Positions 34,309 through 42,728 of a stretch of 64,000 nucleotides of DNA are shown piece by piece. The DNA is from an uncultured Clostridia bacterium. Lineage in GTDB: Bacteria; Bacillota; Clostridia; Oscillospirales; Ruminococcaceae. A model generated the notes under the pieces. The model searched no databases. It saw nothing but the letters and a program-made list of their open reading frames with translations, and was not told the origin of the DNA. Position 1 is the first letter of the stretch. Every line of letters starts with the position of its first letter. Both the position numbers and the translations under genes were made by a program. The stretch covers positions 12,740-76,739 of the forward strand of contig CANDEV010000013.1 of NCBI GenBank assembly GCA_947383835.1, in the 5' to 3' direction.

Positions 34309-35859
34309 ATGTCACAAACCGCACACCAGCTTGTTATAGTTCTCGACTTCGGGGGACAGTACAATCAGCTTATCGCAAGGCGCGTCAGAGAATGCGGGGT
34401 CTACTGCGAGGTAAAGTCCTACAAGACTTCTTTGGACGAGCTTAAAGCAATGAACCCTGCGGGAATTATTTTCACGGGAGGTCCGAACAGCGTTTACAAC
34501 CAGGGGTCGCCCCTTTGCTCAAAGGAAATTTTCGATATGGGAATACCCATTCTCGGAATTTGCTACGGCTGTCAGGTTATGGCGTATCTGCTGGACGGCA
34601 AGGTTGAGACCTGCATTACTTCGGAGTACGGTAAGACCGAGACATATTACGACAAAGCAAGCGCGATTTTCGGCGGTGCAGAGGGACTTCCCCAAAAGGA
34701 AATTTCATGGATGAGCCATACCGACTATATTTCGGCAGTTCCCAAAGGCTTTAAAATTACCGCGCATACGGACAATTGCCCCGCGGCGGCTATGGAGTGT
34801 CCCGAAAAGAAGCTGTACGCGGTGCAGTTCCACCCGGAGGTAAATCACACCGTATGCGGTCTGAAAATGATAGACAGCTTTTTGAAGAACGTCTGCGGCT
34901 GCGTTGGCGACTGGACTATGAGCAATTACGCCAAAACTGCCGTTGAGGACATACGTCAAAAGGTCGGGGACGGCAAAGTCCTGCTTGCGCTTTCGGGCGG
35001 CGTAGACAGCTCGGTTGCGGCGGCGCTGCTCTCCAAAGCGGTGGGGGACAAGCTTACCTGCATTTTCGTAGATCACGGCTTCATGCGCAAAAACGAGGGT
35101 GACGAGGTCGAAAACGCATTCAAGGGCTGGGGACTGAATTTCGTCCGCGTGAATGCTAAGGAGCAGTTTATGTCCAAAATGCGCGGCGTGTCCGACCCGG
35201 AAACAAAAAGGAAAATCATCGGCGAGGAGTTCATCCGCGTTTTTGAGCAGGAAGCGAAAAAAATCGGCAAGGTGGATTTCCTTGTGCAGGGTACTATCTA
35301 CCCCGATATTATCGAAAGCGGCACGGGTGACGCGGCTGTAATAAAGTCCCACCATAATGTTGGAGGACTTCCCGATTATGTTGATTTTAAGGAGATAATA
35401 GAGCCGCTCCGTCTGCTTTTCAAGGACGAGGTCCGCGCGTTGGGACGTGAATTGGGACTTTCAGACGTCCTTGTGGACAGGCAGCCTTTCCCCGGTCCCG
35501 GACTTGCCATAAGAATTATCGGTGAGATTACCGACGAAAAGCTTGAAATCTTGCAGGATGCAGATTACATATTCCGTGAGGAAATCGCAAAAGCAGGGCT
35601 TGACAAGGAGATACACCAGTACTTTGCGGTGCTGACAAATATGCGTTCCGTAGGTGTAATGGGTGACGGCAGGACTTATGATTACACGCTTGCATTGCGG
35701 GGTGTTACAACAACTGATTTTATGACTGCGGATTTTGCGAAGATACCTTACGAGGTGCTTGAACGCTGCGCGAGTCGGATCGTTAATGAGGTGCGGTCTG
35801 TTAATCGGATTGTTTATGATGTTACTACTAAGCCGCCTGCTACTATTGAGTGGGAATAA
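34309..35859 (+). CDS. guaA: GMP synthase (glutamine-hydrolysing)
   Basis: A 516-residue enzyme that converts XMP to GMP with glutamine and ATP. The N-terminal amidotransferase has Cys85 in GICYGCQ, and His175 and Glu177 in VQFHPEV. The ATP-pyrophosphatase domain has [13 protein letters not shown] (P-loop about 229-235). The dimerisation domain ends in the invariant [14 protein letters not shown] precedes the ATG. The DNA of its last codons (GAGTGGGAATAA) appears again at 41014 and 50195, so the 3' end seems to be an integration site. Confidence 0.98.
   Translation: MSQTAHQLVIVLDFGGQYNQLIARRVRECGVYCEVKSYKTSLDELKAMNPAGIIFTGGPNSVYNQGSPLCSKEIFDMGIPILGICYGCQVMAYLLDGKVETCITSEYGKTETYYDKASAIFGGAEGLPQKEISWMSHTDYISAVPKGFKITAHTDNCPAAAMECPEKKLYAVQFHPEVNHTVCGLKMIDSFLKNVCGCVGDWTMSNYAKTAVEDIRQKVGDGKVLLALSGGVDSSVAAALLSKAVGDKLTCIFVDHGFMRKNEGDEVENAFKGWGLNFVRVNAKEQFMSKMRGVSDPETKRKIIGEEFIRVFEQEAKKIGKVDFLVQGTIYPDIIESGTGDAAVIKSHHNVGGLPDYVDFKEIIEPLRLLFKDEVRALGRELGLSDVLVDRQPFPGPGLAIRIIGEITDEKLEILQDADYIFREEIAKAGLDKEIHQYFAVLTNMRSVGVMGDGRTYDYTLALRGVTTTDFMTADFAKIPYEVLERCASRIVNEVRSVNRIVYDVTTKPPATIEWE
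35848..35859 (+). other. Left attachment core at the guaA 3' end
   Basis: GAGTGGGAATAA, the final codons of guaA. Near-copies occur at 41014-41025 (GAGTGGGAGTAG) and 50195-50206 (GAATGGGAGTAA), bracketing two integrase-bearing segments. The guaA 3' end is a known integration hot spot for genomic islands. Confidence 0.65.
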
Positions 35860-35864
35860 ATTAA

Positions 35865-35907
35865 AAATCCCCGCAAACCCTGTTAAACAGCGGATTTGTG
35901 GGGATTT
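35865..35907 (+). terminator. Terminator after guaA
   Basis: AAATCCCCGCAAA and TTTGTGGGGATTT pair around a 17-base loop; a T run follows at 35915-35919. It lies inside the first element. Confidence 0.65.
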
Positions 35908-35917
35908 GCAATTCTTT

Positions 35918-35939
35918 TTGAGTACAGATTGAGTACAAA
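35918..35939 (+). repeat. Tandem arm-site repeat, left end of element 1
   Basis: TTGAGTACAGA then TTGAGTACAAA, two direct 11-bp units. The same pair recurs near the other end at 40892, in the same orientation. Confidence 0.6.
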
Positions 35940-35970
35940 ATCACGTAGCCAATTTGTAGCCAAGGTATTT

Positions 35971-37578
35971 TTACCTCGCCCCTCGATTATGCCCCTCGTC
36001 AATAATATAAGATAGTCTATACCCGTCCAGTCGCTTGTCAAAAATTTCATCAAAGTCAAGTCCTATTTTACCGCAGATATATCCGCCCACTTCGCAAGCG
36101 GTATCATATAAGCTGTTTACTGTTGCATATTTACCGCTTAGTTCTGAATTTTCAGCCTTAAATTGGCTGATAGAATTTTCCTTTAGGCTTAATTCTTCTT
36201 CCAACGTCCTTATGTGTTCCGACAGCTCGCCGTTCTGCTTTTTGACCGTCTGTAATTCGCGGAGCTGATTTTTAAGCTTGTCTATTTCCTGTTCTTGCTC
36301 TTTGATACAGCCTTTGAGGTCGTTTTTGTCTTTATTGAGCCATTCCACGGTATCAATTTTGTTTTTCAGCTTTTCCTGTAACTCGTTTATCTTATCATTT
36401 GTAACGTTCTTTATTTCGGATTGAAGCTGTTGTATCTGTTCGTTCAAGCCTTGAATATATGGTGTGCTATCGGCATAGAACGTCCGCATTTGTGCAGCAT
36501 AATCATCAGCCTCATTTCTTATAGAGGCAGCTTCGGCGGCTGCTTGTTTAAGCTGCTGTTCGACTTGCTGTTCCTTTTGCAAAGCTTTGGTGACGGTTCG
36601 TGCCGCTTTATCCTCCAATTCTCTTAAATTTGCAAATTTATTGTACAATTCCGCACTTTGCTGCTGATTTTTTGCGGACATCACAGCGACAGCCTTAGCA
36701 AGCTTCTGTACTTCCTCTATTTCCGCAGGAGAGTAAAGCAGCCTGTCTCTGTTTTCCTTGGCGACCAACATTTTCGCCGCATAGGGTACGGGAACGCCCT
36801 CTATAGCATTTTTCGGCTCTGCTTGCAGAAAATCATTTACAACCTTTTGATATGGCAGCAATTCCCATTCAAGTTGGCTTTTCGCAGTTTCTTTCAATTG
36901 CTGATATTCGGCTTTGGTTAAATGCTCCCTACCCTTTGTAATGCCTTGCGGATTTTGGTGTACGTCAATCCCCAATTCGTTACAGATGTTAATAAGTGCC
37001 TTACGTTCGCTGTCCTGCCACGCTATTTGAGCGGTTTTGTGTATATTTTCGGTTTTGAAGCCTTGCTGCTGCAATGCCTTATCAAGACTGTTTTGCAACT
37101 TCATACCTCGTGTACATTCTGCAACAGGGATATAATCAATGTGTATATGCACCGTACCGTCAGGCTCGTCAGCGTGAATGTACGCCCCGATGAGCTTCAA
37201 GTTAGGATTTCGCTTTTCCCAGTCCTTAACAAATCGAGTTAAGGCTTCTTTTTCAAGCTCGGCATTATTGCCAGTATCGTCCTTATCGCCAATCTGAACA
37301 ATACATTCGTAAACAATGTGCTTTCTCTTATCATTCTTGATTTTATTATAGTAACTATCTATACGGCGATCGGAGCGTTTTTGCTTCGCGTTATATTCCG
37401 CAGCAGCTTCGCCGAAAATCCTATCATATGCCTTTCGGACAAGCTCGTCAACTAAAATAACGTTGTTGTTGGAAAGCGACTTGTCAATGTGAGCTTGCTC
37501 TTTAATAAACCGTTTATCGCGAACATTATGTCCCCTGCTCCAATTTGAACCATTGTGAAAGCTTATCGTTTTGGGCAT
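35971..37578 (-). CDS. MobV-type relaxase (Pre/Mob), element 1
   Basis: A 535-residue mobilisation protein. The N-terminal relaxase domain (1-210) has SFHNGSNWSRGHNVRD, NAKQKRSDRRIDSYY and the metal-site motif GTVHIHIDYIPVA. The C-terminal half is a long coiled coil (residues about 290-500, QLQSEIKNVTNDKINELQEK). MobV relaxases nick at oriT to start DNA transfer using the conjugation machinery of another element. AAGGAGGTGCAGCT precedes the ATG. Its relatives include the interrupted relaxase at 44249. An oriT-like repeat lies just upstream. Confidence 0.9.
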   Translation of the reverse strand: MPKTISFHNGSNWSRGHNVRDKRFIKEQAHIDKSLSNNNVILVDELVRKAYDRIFGEAAAEYNAKQKRSDRRIDSYYNKIKNDKRKHIVYECIVQIGDKDDTGNNAELEKEALTRFVKDWEKRNPNLKLIGAYIHADEPDGTVHIHIDYIPVAECTRGMKLQNSLDKALQQQGFKTENIHKTAQIAWQDSERKALINICNELGIDVHQNPQGITKGREHLTKAEYQQLKETAKSQLEWELLPYQKVVNDFLQAEPKNAIEGVPVPYAAKMLVAKENRDRLLYSPAEIEEVQKLAKAVAVMSAKNQQQSAELYNKFANLRELEDKAARTVTKALQKEQQVEQQLKQAAAEAASIRNEADDYAAQMRTFYADSTPYIQGLNEQIQQLQSEIKNVTNDKINELQEKLKNKIDTVEWLNKDKNDLKGCIKEQEQEIDKLKNQLRELQTVKKQNGELSEHIRTLEEELSLKENSISQFKAENSELSGKYATVNSLYDTACEVGGYICGKIGLDFDEIFDKRLDGYRLSYIIDEGHNRGAR

Positions 37579-37611
37579 AGCTGCACCTCCTTTTCTGCGC
37601 GCTTTAGGGGT

Positions 37612-37660
37612 AACAAAAATTACTTTTATGCCAAAAGTAATAACCCAATAGTAATTTTGT
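37612..37660 (-). other. Candidate oriT, element 1
   Basis: ATTACTTTT-ATGCC-AAAAGTAAT is a perfect 9-bp inverted repeat at 37619-37641, with a second outer pairing (ACAAAAATTAC and GTAATTTTGT). It lies between the relaxase gene and rep, the usual place for oriT in MobV elements. The nick site was not identified. Confidence 0.5.
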
Positions 37661-37708
37661 CACTACGCAACATAATTACATTGGGGCAGCCGTTCCCTCT
37701 GCACTCCC

Positions 37709-38701
37709 TTAATGCAAGTCATTATCCGTCTGACTTGCACGGTATTCGTCAATAACTCTAATTTGGTTTTCATTAAGTTTAGATTTACGTTCCTTTAATT
37801 CTGAAATAAGTTTCTCTGTCCCTACACATTTAATATATGTATCAATGCTGTTCCCAGCTTGGTTTATAACATAATTTTTCACGCGGGCAAGGTTGTAGTC
37901 AACCGTTTTTGGCGAAAAAATTTTTATTTTTTCTGCATTATTAAGGAACTGCTCCCACCACCCAACGGTAGTGCAGCGTTCTTTTCGTGTGTGGTCATTC
38001 TTTATAAAACGCAAATAATTTTTTAGTACTCCTGAATATAATTCGCCTACCTCGCTTTGGCTTTCAAGCAGATTTTTTATAAAACCTGCCGCACGTTCTC
38101 CATTGAACTGCAACTCGGATCTAATCCAATGATAATCAAAACCGCCGCGTTCCTGCGCTTTGTCATAAATTCTAAGAAGAATTTTTGATTTTTTACTACC
38201 AAATTGTATTGTAAGGGCGTGTGTCATGGGTTCATAATTTCCATTTTTTTTAAATTTGTCCATTACTATGCCGCCGCCCCATTTGGTGACAAAACGCTGA
38301 TGCAATGTATATCTTGCTACCTTACCAATATCAAGTAAGCCGCTGCCATCGTGGTCTATATCATCATATGCAATGTCGAGCCGCGTTGGCTTCAAATCGC
38401 CATTAATAACATCACAAAAAAGCTGCATAAATCCCATATTGGACGATGTCTCAAATTGTCGGCAGCCTTGTGCGCTCATCTCCAAAAGCACAGAACCGTT
38501 TTCCGTATCGTTTGCACGTAGGTTGTAGTAGACAGATACACCGCCATAAGTCAGACGGTCGGCGTAGAAATAACGACCGTAAGTATGCACAAAGGACGAT
38601 ATATCCAATCCTAAATATTCAATCAAGGCAGTAGGCTCATAATTATTTGTCGAGGCTGAAAACCAGTCCACAAGTACACAATTTTCACTTTGTTTTTTAA
38701 T
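37709..38701 (-). CDS. Rolling-circle replication initiator (Rep_trans family)
   Basis: About 330 residues of the replication initiation factor family seen in plasmids and Tn916-like elements. KPTRLDIAYDDIDHDGSG and KILLRIYDKAQERG carry the metal and catalytic tyrosine regions; WIRSELQFNGERA follows. It would nick a double-strand origin to replicate the excised circle. AAAGGAG lies directly against a TTG at 38710, too close for that codon. The next usable in-frame codon is ATT at 38701, nine bases from the ribosome site. The start is therefore unsure by three codons. Confidence 0.82.
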   Translation of the reverse strand: MKKQSENCVLVDWFSASTNNYEPTALIEYLGLDISSFVHTYGRYFYADRLTYGGVSVYYNLRANDTENGSVLLEMSAQGCRQFETSSNMGFMQLFCDVINGDLKPTRLDIAYDDIDHDGSGLLDIGKVARYTLHQRFVTKWGGGIVMDKFKKNGNYEPMTHALTIQFGSKKSKILLRIYDKAQERGGFDYHWIRSELQFNGERAAGFIKNLLESQSEVGELYSGVLKNYLRFIKNDHTRKERCTTVGWWEQFLNNAEKIKIFSPKTVDYNLARVKNYVINQAGNSIDTYIKCVGTEKLISELKERKSKLNENQIRVIDEYRASQTDNDLH

Positions 38702-38753
38702 TTGTCTCAACTCCTTTGTGTGTCATCGTTTGACGGTAATGGTGGTGGTGTTA

Positions 38754-38797
38754 GTACCCACCTGTTAGCGTAGGTGGGTACACCGCCAAATGGGCGG
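38754..38797. other. Candidate double-strand origin hairpins
   Basis: GTACCCACC (38754-38762) pairs with GGTGGGTAC (38773-38781), followed by CCGCC-AAATG-GGCGG and a T run. It sits just upstream of rep. It could be the Rep nicking site, a terminator, or both. Confidence 0.4.
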
Positions 38798-38826
38798 CTT
38801 TTTCAAGGGGTTTCTGAAAAGAAAAA

Positions 38827-39894
38827 TTATTTTTCAACGTACAACTGGTTTAATTTGTCAGATATACGTTTACCGCTGTCGGGGTAGACGTGAGCATATA
38901 TCCGCAATGTGGTTTTCGGGTCATCGTGTCCCAACCGTTCCGCAGCTTCGAGCGGAGTAACGCCAAGGGAGAACAACAAGGCACAGTGACTATGCCGTAA
39001 ATCGTGTATGCGTATTCTCTTTACGCCGCTTGCATTGCAGCCGCGAACCATTTCTTTAGTAAGGTAATGCTTTGTATGCGGAAATATGCGACTATTTCTT
39101 TTTATGCCATATATTGAATGTATGTAGGCTTGAAGCTCATCGGCAAGAAATTGCGGAATTGATATTATTCGCTTGCTTTTGAGCGTTTTGGGGTCTGTAA
39201 TTACATCGCGCTTCTCTATCCGTTGGTATGACTTGTTTACGCTTAATGTGCAACTTTCAAAATCAATGTCCGCAGGTGTAAGGGCAAGCAGTTCCCCCTC
39301 GCGCAATCCTGTGTAAAATAATGTAGTAAATATGATTTTGCTCATTGGTTTATTGGAAACAGCAGCTATAAATGTATCAAATTCATCTTTCGTCCAATAC
39401 AGCATTTCCTCGGCATTCTTTTTTCCGATACTTCCTGCCTTGTGACAAGGATTTTCCCTTAAATTATAAAAAGTAACTGCATAATTAAATATGGCGTTTA
39501 GCTGATTATATACAGACCTTACATATGTATCGGCGTAGCCTTGTGATAGTATTTCAGCTTGCCATTTTCTAATATCAGCGGGAGTAATTTTAGAAACACA
39601 CTTATCCCTGAAATACGGTAAAATTTTGCCGTCAATAAGATAATGCTTATTTCGGAGTGTATATTCCCTAAGCCGTTTTGACAAGTCCTCAAAATAAAGC
39701 TCCACAAGGCTGCTGAACTTCATATCAACATCGGAGGCTTTGGCAGCAAGGAAATTGCGTAGCCATTCCTCGGCTTCTCTTTTAGTGTCAAAGCCTCTTT
39801 TGGTTGTCTTTTTGGTTTGCCCCGTCCAGTCGGTATATCTGAATTGCACAAGCCATTTGCCCGTTTTAAGGTCTTTAGTTGCAGAGTTAGCCAT
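38827..39894 (-). CDS. Tyrosine recombinase (integrase), element 1
   Basis: A 355-residue integrase. The N-terminal arm-binding domain (RYTDWTGQTKKTTKRGFDTK) is of the Tn916/phage type. A core-binding SAM-like domain follows (60-160). The catalytic domain has Arg in YTGLREGELLAL, HDLRHSHCALL and the nucleophile Tyr in TLRIYAHVYPD. It would join the circular element to the guaA end. It overlaps the excisionase gene by eight bases. It is clearly related to the integrase of element 2. Confidence 0.95.
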   Translation of the reverse strand: MANSATKDLKTGKWLVQFRYTDWTGQTKKTTKRGFDTKREAEEWLRNFLAAKASDVDMKFSSLVELYFEDLSKRLREYTLRNKHYLIDGKILPYFRDKCVSKITPADIRKWQAEILSQGYADTYVRSVYNQLNAIFNYAVTFYNLRENPCHKAGSIGKKNAEEMLYWTKDEFDTFIAAVSNKPMSKIIFTTLFYTGLREGELLALTPADIDFESCTLSVNKSYQRIEKRDVITDPKTLKSKRIISIPQFLADELQAYIHSIYGIKRNSRIFPHTKHYLTKEMVRGCNASGVKRIRIHDLRHSHCALLFSLGVTPLEAAERLGHDDPKTTLRIYAHVYPDSGKRISDKLNQLYVEK

Positions 39895-40093
39895 TTGCTA
39901 CGTCCTCACTGTTACTGTTTCCGTACACCTTTTCGAGGAAAAATTTAACAGGAATTTTTCCCGCAATCACAAGATAGTGCTTGTTTTCCAACTCCTCATT
40001 CCATTTACGTAGTATCTTATACGATTGACCGACCGATATACCGAGCATTGCCGCTACTTCCGCTGCTGTGTAAAATAATTTTGTTTCCTGCAT
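39887..40093 (-). CDS. Excisionase-like HTH protein, element 1
   Basis: A 68-residue protein with a winged HTH of the excisionase type: FYTAAEVAAMLGISVGQSYK, then ILRKWNEELENKHY and GKIPVKFFLEKVYG. Small proteins of this kind upstream of an integrase direct excision. AAGGAGGTTTTATT precedes the ATG. The coding end overlaps the integrase start, so the two are co-translated. The homologue at 42527 shares its plan. Confidence 0.8.
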   Translation of the reverse strand: MQETKLFYTAAEVAAMLGISVGQSYKILRKWNEELENKHYLVIAGKIPVKFFLEKVYGNSNSEDVANG

Positions 40094-40243
40094 AATAAAA
40101 CCTCCTTATAATTATGCGCGATTTAATTTCATATAAATATAATACACGAAATATTTTCTCTTGTCAACGTTTTTAATGTGAAAATTAGATGAAATATTGC
40201 GTTTCGTTTTATATTGTGTTATAATATAATTGAGGTGAAAAAT

Positions 40244-40888
40244 TTGGACAAGGATAACATTCAAGAACAAATTGGTAAAAGAATAGCTGAATGCAGAAAG
40301 AAAAAAGGTATTAAACAAGTAGAATTAGCAGATATATTAAAAAAATCATCCAGAACAATTCAAGCATATGAGAGTGGAGAAACGGATCTACCAATTTCTA
40401 CACTTGCAGATATATCTTGTGCATTAGGAGTATCAATTAATTATTTGATAGGCTATGAACCGTCAGTAAAGCTTGAATGCCTTTCAGATGTTCTTGCTTT
40501 TTTGTTTGAGCTTGATAAAAAGAACGAGTTATGTTTTAAAATAGATATTACAAAACCTGCCGATGGGAGCGGAGATTTTGGAGAATGGTCTGCTTCAATT
40601 ACTTTTGACGGAAACAATTCCAATGCTGCATATAATAGCAGCTTATGTCTTGCGCTTGAAAAGTTAAAGGACAAGCGGCAAGCTTTAGAGGAATACTGGA
40701 TAGATTATGAAACTCTTGAAGCGTGGGAAAAGAGTACGTTAGAATATAATCAAAATGCTTTTTTATCTAATAAACAACAAGAAATCTTAGACAGTACGGA
40801 ACTTATAAAAAGACGAAATGAGTTATTTAATAAAAAGGTGCAAGAAATGTATTTAGAAAGCCAAAATGGACAGGGCGATAAAAAATAA
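40244..40888 (+). CDS. XRE regulator, element 1
   Basis: A 214-residue protein. The N-terminal HTH (about 5-65) has KRIAECRKKKGIKQVELADI, SSRTIQAYESGETDLPISTL and INYLIGYEP. The C-terminal 140 residues are unrecognised and partly coiled. The TTG start follows GAGGTG. It is divergent from xis-int and probably represses excision and integration functions. The codon use is more AT-rich than in nearby host genes. Confidence 0.8.
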   Translation: MDKDNIQEQIGKRIAECRKKKGIKQVELADILKKSSRTIQAYESGETDLPISTLADISCALGVSINYLIGYEPSVKLECLSDVLAFLFELDKKNELCFKIDITKPADGSGDFGEWSASITFDGNNSNAAYNSSLCLALEKLKDKRQALEEYWIDYETLEAWEKSTLEYNQNAFLSNKQQEILDSTELIKRRNELFNKKVQEMYLESQNGQGDKK

Positions 40889-40891
40889 TTA

Positions 40892-40913
40892 TTGAGTACA
40901 AATTGAGTACAAA
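40892..40913 (+). repeat. Tandem arm-site repeat, right end of element 1
   Basis: Two exact direct copies of TTGAGTACAAA, matching the pair at 35918-35939. Confidence 0.65.
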
Positions 40914-40966
40914 AAAATTAAAATGAGGTAAATTTAATAATATTTCCGCAAGGAGTATAACGAAAA

Positions 40967-40995
40967 ACAAGGAAAAAACTGCGTTTTTTCCTTGT
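40967..40995 (+). terminator. Terminator at the end of element 1
   Basis: ACAAGGAAAAAA-CTGCG-TTTTTTCCTTGT, a perfect 12-bp stem. Confidence 0.75.
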
Positions 40996-41013
40996 GAAAT
41001 ATTATTATAAGCC

Positions 41014-41025
41014 GAGTGGGAGTAG
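41014..41025 (+). other. Middle attachment core between the two elements
   Basis: GAGTGGGAGTAG, 10 of 12 bases identical to the guaA end. It marks the junction of the two tandem elements. Confidence 0.6.
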
Positions 41026-41121
41026 TATTCAAGCTACTACAAATGGCTTAACAGCGACGTTTGCGGACTTTTTGATACCGCTGTGGCAACGTTTTGGCAA
41101 CATTTGAATTATTTTATATTT

Positions 41122-41158
41122 AAGAGCTATCTGATTTAGAATTCAGATAGCTCTTTTT
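41122..41158 (-). terminator. Terminator after the GIY-YIG gene
   Basis: AAGAGCTATCTGA and TCAGATAGCTCTT form a perfect 13-bp stem with an eight-base loop. T runs on the plus side and A-rich sequence on the other allow use in both directions. Confidence 0.8.
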
Positions 41159-41159
41159 G

Positions 41160-41855
41160 TTAATATTTGTAATAATACAAATTATTAATTGATAAACATT
41201 TATCAATTATTTTATATGCATCCTGAAAATGAATAAGGAAAAACTCTCTGTCATTTCGTAATCTATAATCAGATAATTCATTGTGAATCAATTTTTCAGC
41301 AAGCTTACAATCTGTTACTCTAAATGCAGCTCTTGGCGATATTGGATATACAATTCCAGTTGCTGAATTAATTTCCTGTACTCTTTTTAATATGTTTCTT
41401 TTTGTCATTCCAATTTTTAACAAATCCTTATCTTCACGTCGAGAGAGAACATATACATATTCATCTTCACTTTCTATGTGGACATCGTATTTTATAAAAT
41501 TAGATATGTATATACAAATATTAGTGAATAGTAGTTTTTCCTTTATTTTAATGATATCTTTCTCGTGATTTTCTTTTATTGCAGTACGAAGTTTTGATAG
41601 TAAATTTACATAGCAGGCTATTTCTGGAATTCTTGGATAATCAAAATACATATTTACTGTAAACCAATCCCATTGATCTTGTTTTATAATACGATTGAAA
41701 AGTCCTTTAACAATACTAATTTCGTTTATAATACTAATATCATAACAGATTTTTTTATCAATAAGAAATTGGTGTACTTGCATTAAAGCTTCTTTATTTT
41801 TTTCCAAGGCTTTTGATTTCATAGGTGCAGAACCAAAACCATACTTAGGTATCAA
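41160..41855 (-). CDS. GIY-YIG/T5orf172-type protein
   Basis: A 231-residue protein. The N-terminal 130 residues are unrecognised and helical. The C-terminal part (about 140-225) resembles the T5orf172 branch of the GIY-YIG nuclease fold: YVYVLSRREDKDLLKIGMTK, then KRVQEINSATGI, and LAEKLIHNELSDYRLRNDRE. The GIY and YIG elements are replaced by VYVL and KIGMT, as in this branch. It may be a DNA nuclease carried as defence cargo; activity is not proven. The TTG start follows AAGGAGGT. Confidence 0.65.
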   Translation of the reverse strand: MIPKYGFGSAPMKSKALEKNKEALMQVHQFLIDKKICYDISIINEISIVKGLFNRIIKQDQWDWFTVNMYFDYPRIPEIACYVNLLSKLRTAIKENHEKDIIKIKEKLLFTNICIYISNFIKYDVHIESEDEYVYVLSRREDKDLLKIGMTKRNILKRVQEINSATGIVYPISPRAAFRVTDCKLAEKLIHNELSDYRLRNDREFFLIHFQDAYKIIDKCLSINNLYYYKY

Positions 41856-41910
41856 ATAAAAACCTCCTTAATTATTGTTTGAATTTTATATTGTTTTTCA
41901 TTTTACTGCA

Positions 41911-42354
41911 TTACATTTTGGGATAGGTATATCTCCAATTGTCGTATTCCTCTTTAGAAATCTTACCATTGCGGTATCCCTCTGCTTTTTCCTGCCAAGC
42001 GGTAAACATTTCAAGCATAGTGAGAAATTCCGTACCGTTATCCTTGTCCAAACGGATACACACTTCGTCAGAAAGCTTGTCAATACGCAGACCGTATAAA
42101 TCTTCCAATGTAAATAGAGTGTGCATTACCCCGTTATAGTTCTCAATATTTGGAACAGAAAGCGTTTCGGGAGCAACCTCCAATACCTCCGCAAGCTTAT
42201 TTGTCAAATCAGCTTTTGGAGTTCTTGTTCCCGATTCATATTGAGCCATGCGAATGTCGGCGGTCTTTTCGGGAAAACCTACCGCCATACCGAGCCATTT
42301 TTGTGTCATACCACGCAGATTTCGCATAAACCTGATTCTTTCACCTATTGCCAT
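41911..42354 (-). CDS. XRE regulator, element 2
   Basis: A 147-residue protein. The HTH (1-65) reads ERIRFMRNLRGMTQKWLGMA, MAQYESGTRTPKADL and LAEVLEVAPETL. The rest is an unrecognised helical tail ending ISKEEYDNWRYTYPKM. The ATG at 42354 follows TTGGAGGAATTTC; an upstream extension lacks a ribosome site. It is divergent from the xis-int genes. GTTTAAG-type sequences in the 170-base intergenic region are possible operators. Confidence 0.8.
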   Translation of the reverse strand: MAIGERIRFMRNLRGMTQKWLGMAVGFPEKTADIRMAQYESGTRTPKADLTNKLAEVLEVAPETLSVPNIENYNGVMHTLFTLEDLYGLRIDKLSDEVCIRLDKDNGTEFLTMLEMFTAWQEKAEGYRNGKISKEEYDNWRYTYPKM

Positions 42355-42452
42355 GAAATTCCTCCAATTTGTATTTTTATATAGTATAACATATCCGTTT
42401 AAGATAGTCAAGCTATTTTAACAAAAAAGTTTAAGATTTTTTCTGAAAAGGC

Positions 42453-42481
42453 TTGACAAAAGCAAAATTGTTTAGTATAAT
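42453..42481 (+). promoter_or_regulatory. Promoter of the xis-int-mob genes, element 2
   Basis: TTGACA, 17 bases, TATAAT. AGCTTAAAC and GTTTAAG repeats lie on both sides (42391, 42429, 42491) and could bind the divergent XRE regulator. Confidence 0.7.
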
Positions 42482-42526
42482 ATAAATACAGCTTAAACAA
42501 ATAAGCTTATAGAAAGAGAGGGACAA

Positions 42527-42727
42527 ATGACAAATAATACATTTATAAGAGTTGACGAAGTTGCCGAAATACTTGGAGTTTCCAAATCCTATGCTTACAA
42601 AATAGTTAAGAAGCTAAATGACGAGCTTAAAGAAAAAGGATTTCTGACAATATCGGGACGTGTCAATAAAAAATATTTTATGGAGCGGGTGTACTACAGT
42701 CCTCCCGATAAAGAAAGGAGCGGTTGA
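42527..42727 (+). CDS. Excisionase-like HTH protein, element 2
   Basis: A 66-residue protein like that of element 1: FIRVDEVAEILGVSKSYAYK, IVKKLNDELKEKGF, GRVNKKYFMERVYY. This plan is typical of small excisionases and DNA-binding partners of tyrosine integrases. The ATG follows GAGAGGGAC. It ends one base before the integrase start, so both are co-translated. Confidence 0.8.
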   Translation: MTNNTFIRVDEVAEILGVSKSYAYKIVKKLNDELKEKGFLTISGRVNKKYFMERVYYSPPDKERSG

Positions 42728-42728
42728 T

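Larger units (their letters stand above)
35848..41025. mobile_element. Integrative mobilizable element 1 (guaA)
   Basis: About 5.2 kb between two copies of the guaA-end core. It holds a MobV relaxase, a rolling-circle Rep, a tyrosine integrase, an excisionase-like gene and a divergent XRE regulator. Tandem 11-bp TTGAGTACAAA repeats lie near both ends (35918-35939 and 40892-40913) and look like integrase arm sites. No cargo gene was found. No conjugation genes are present, so transfer would need a helper element. Confidence 0.75.

Noticed and set aside
36421..37242. Plus-strand frames opposite the first relaxase
   Set aside because: They are shadows of the MobV coding sequence.
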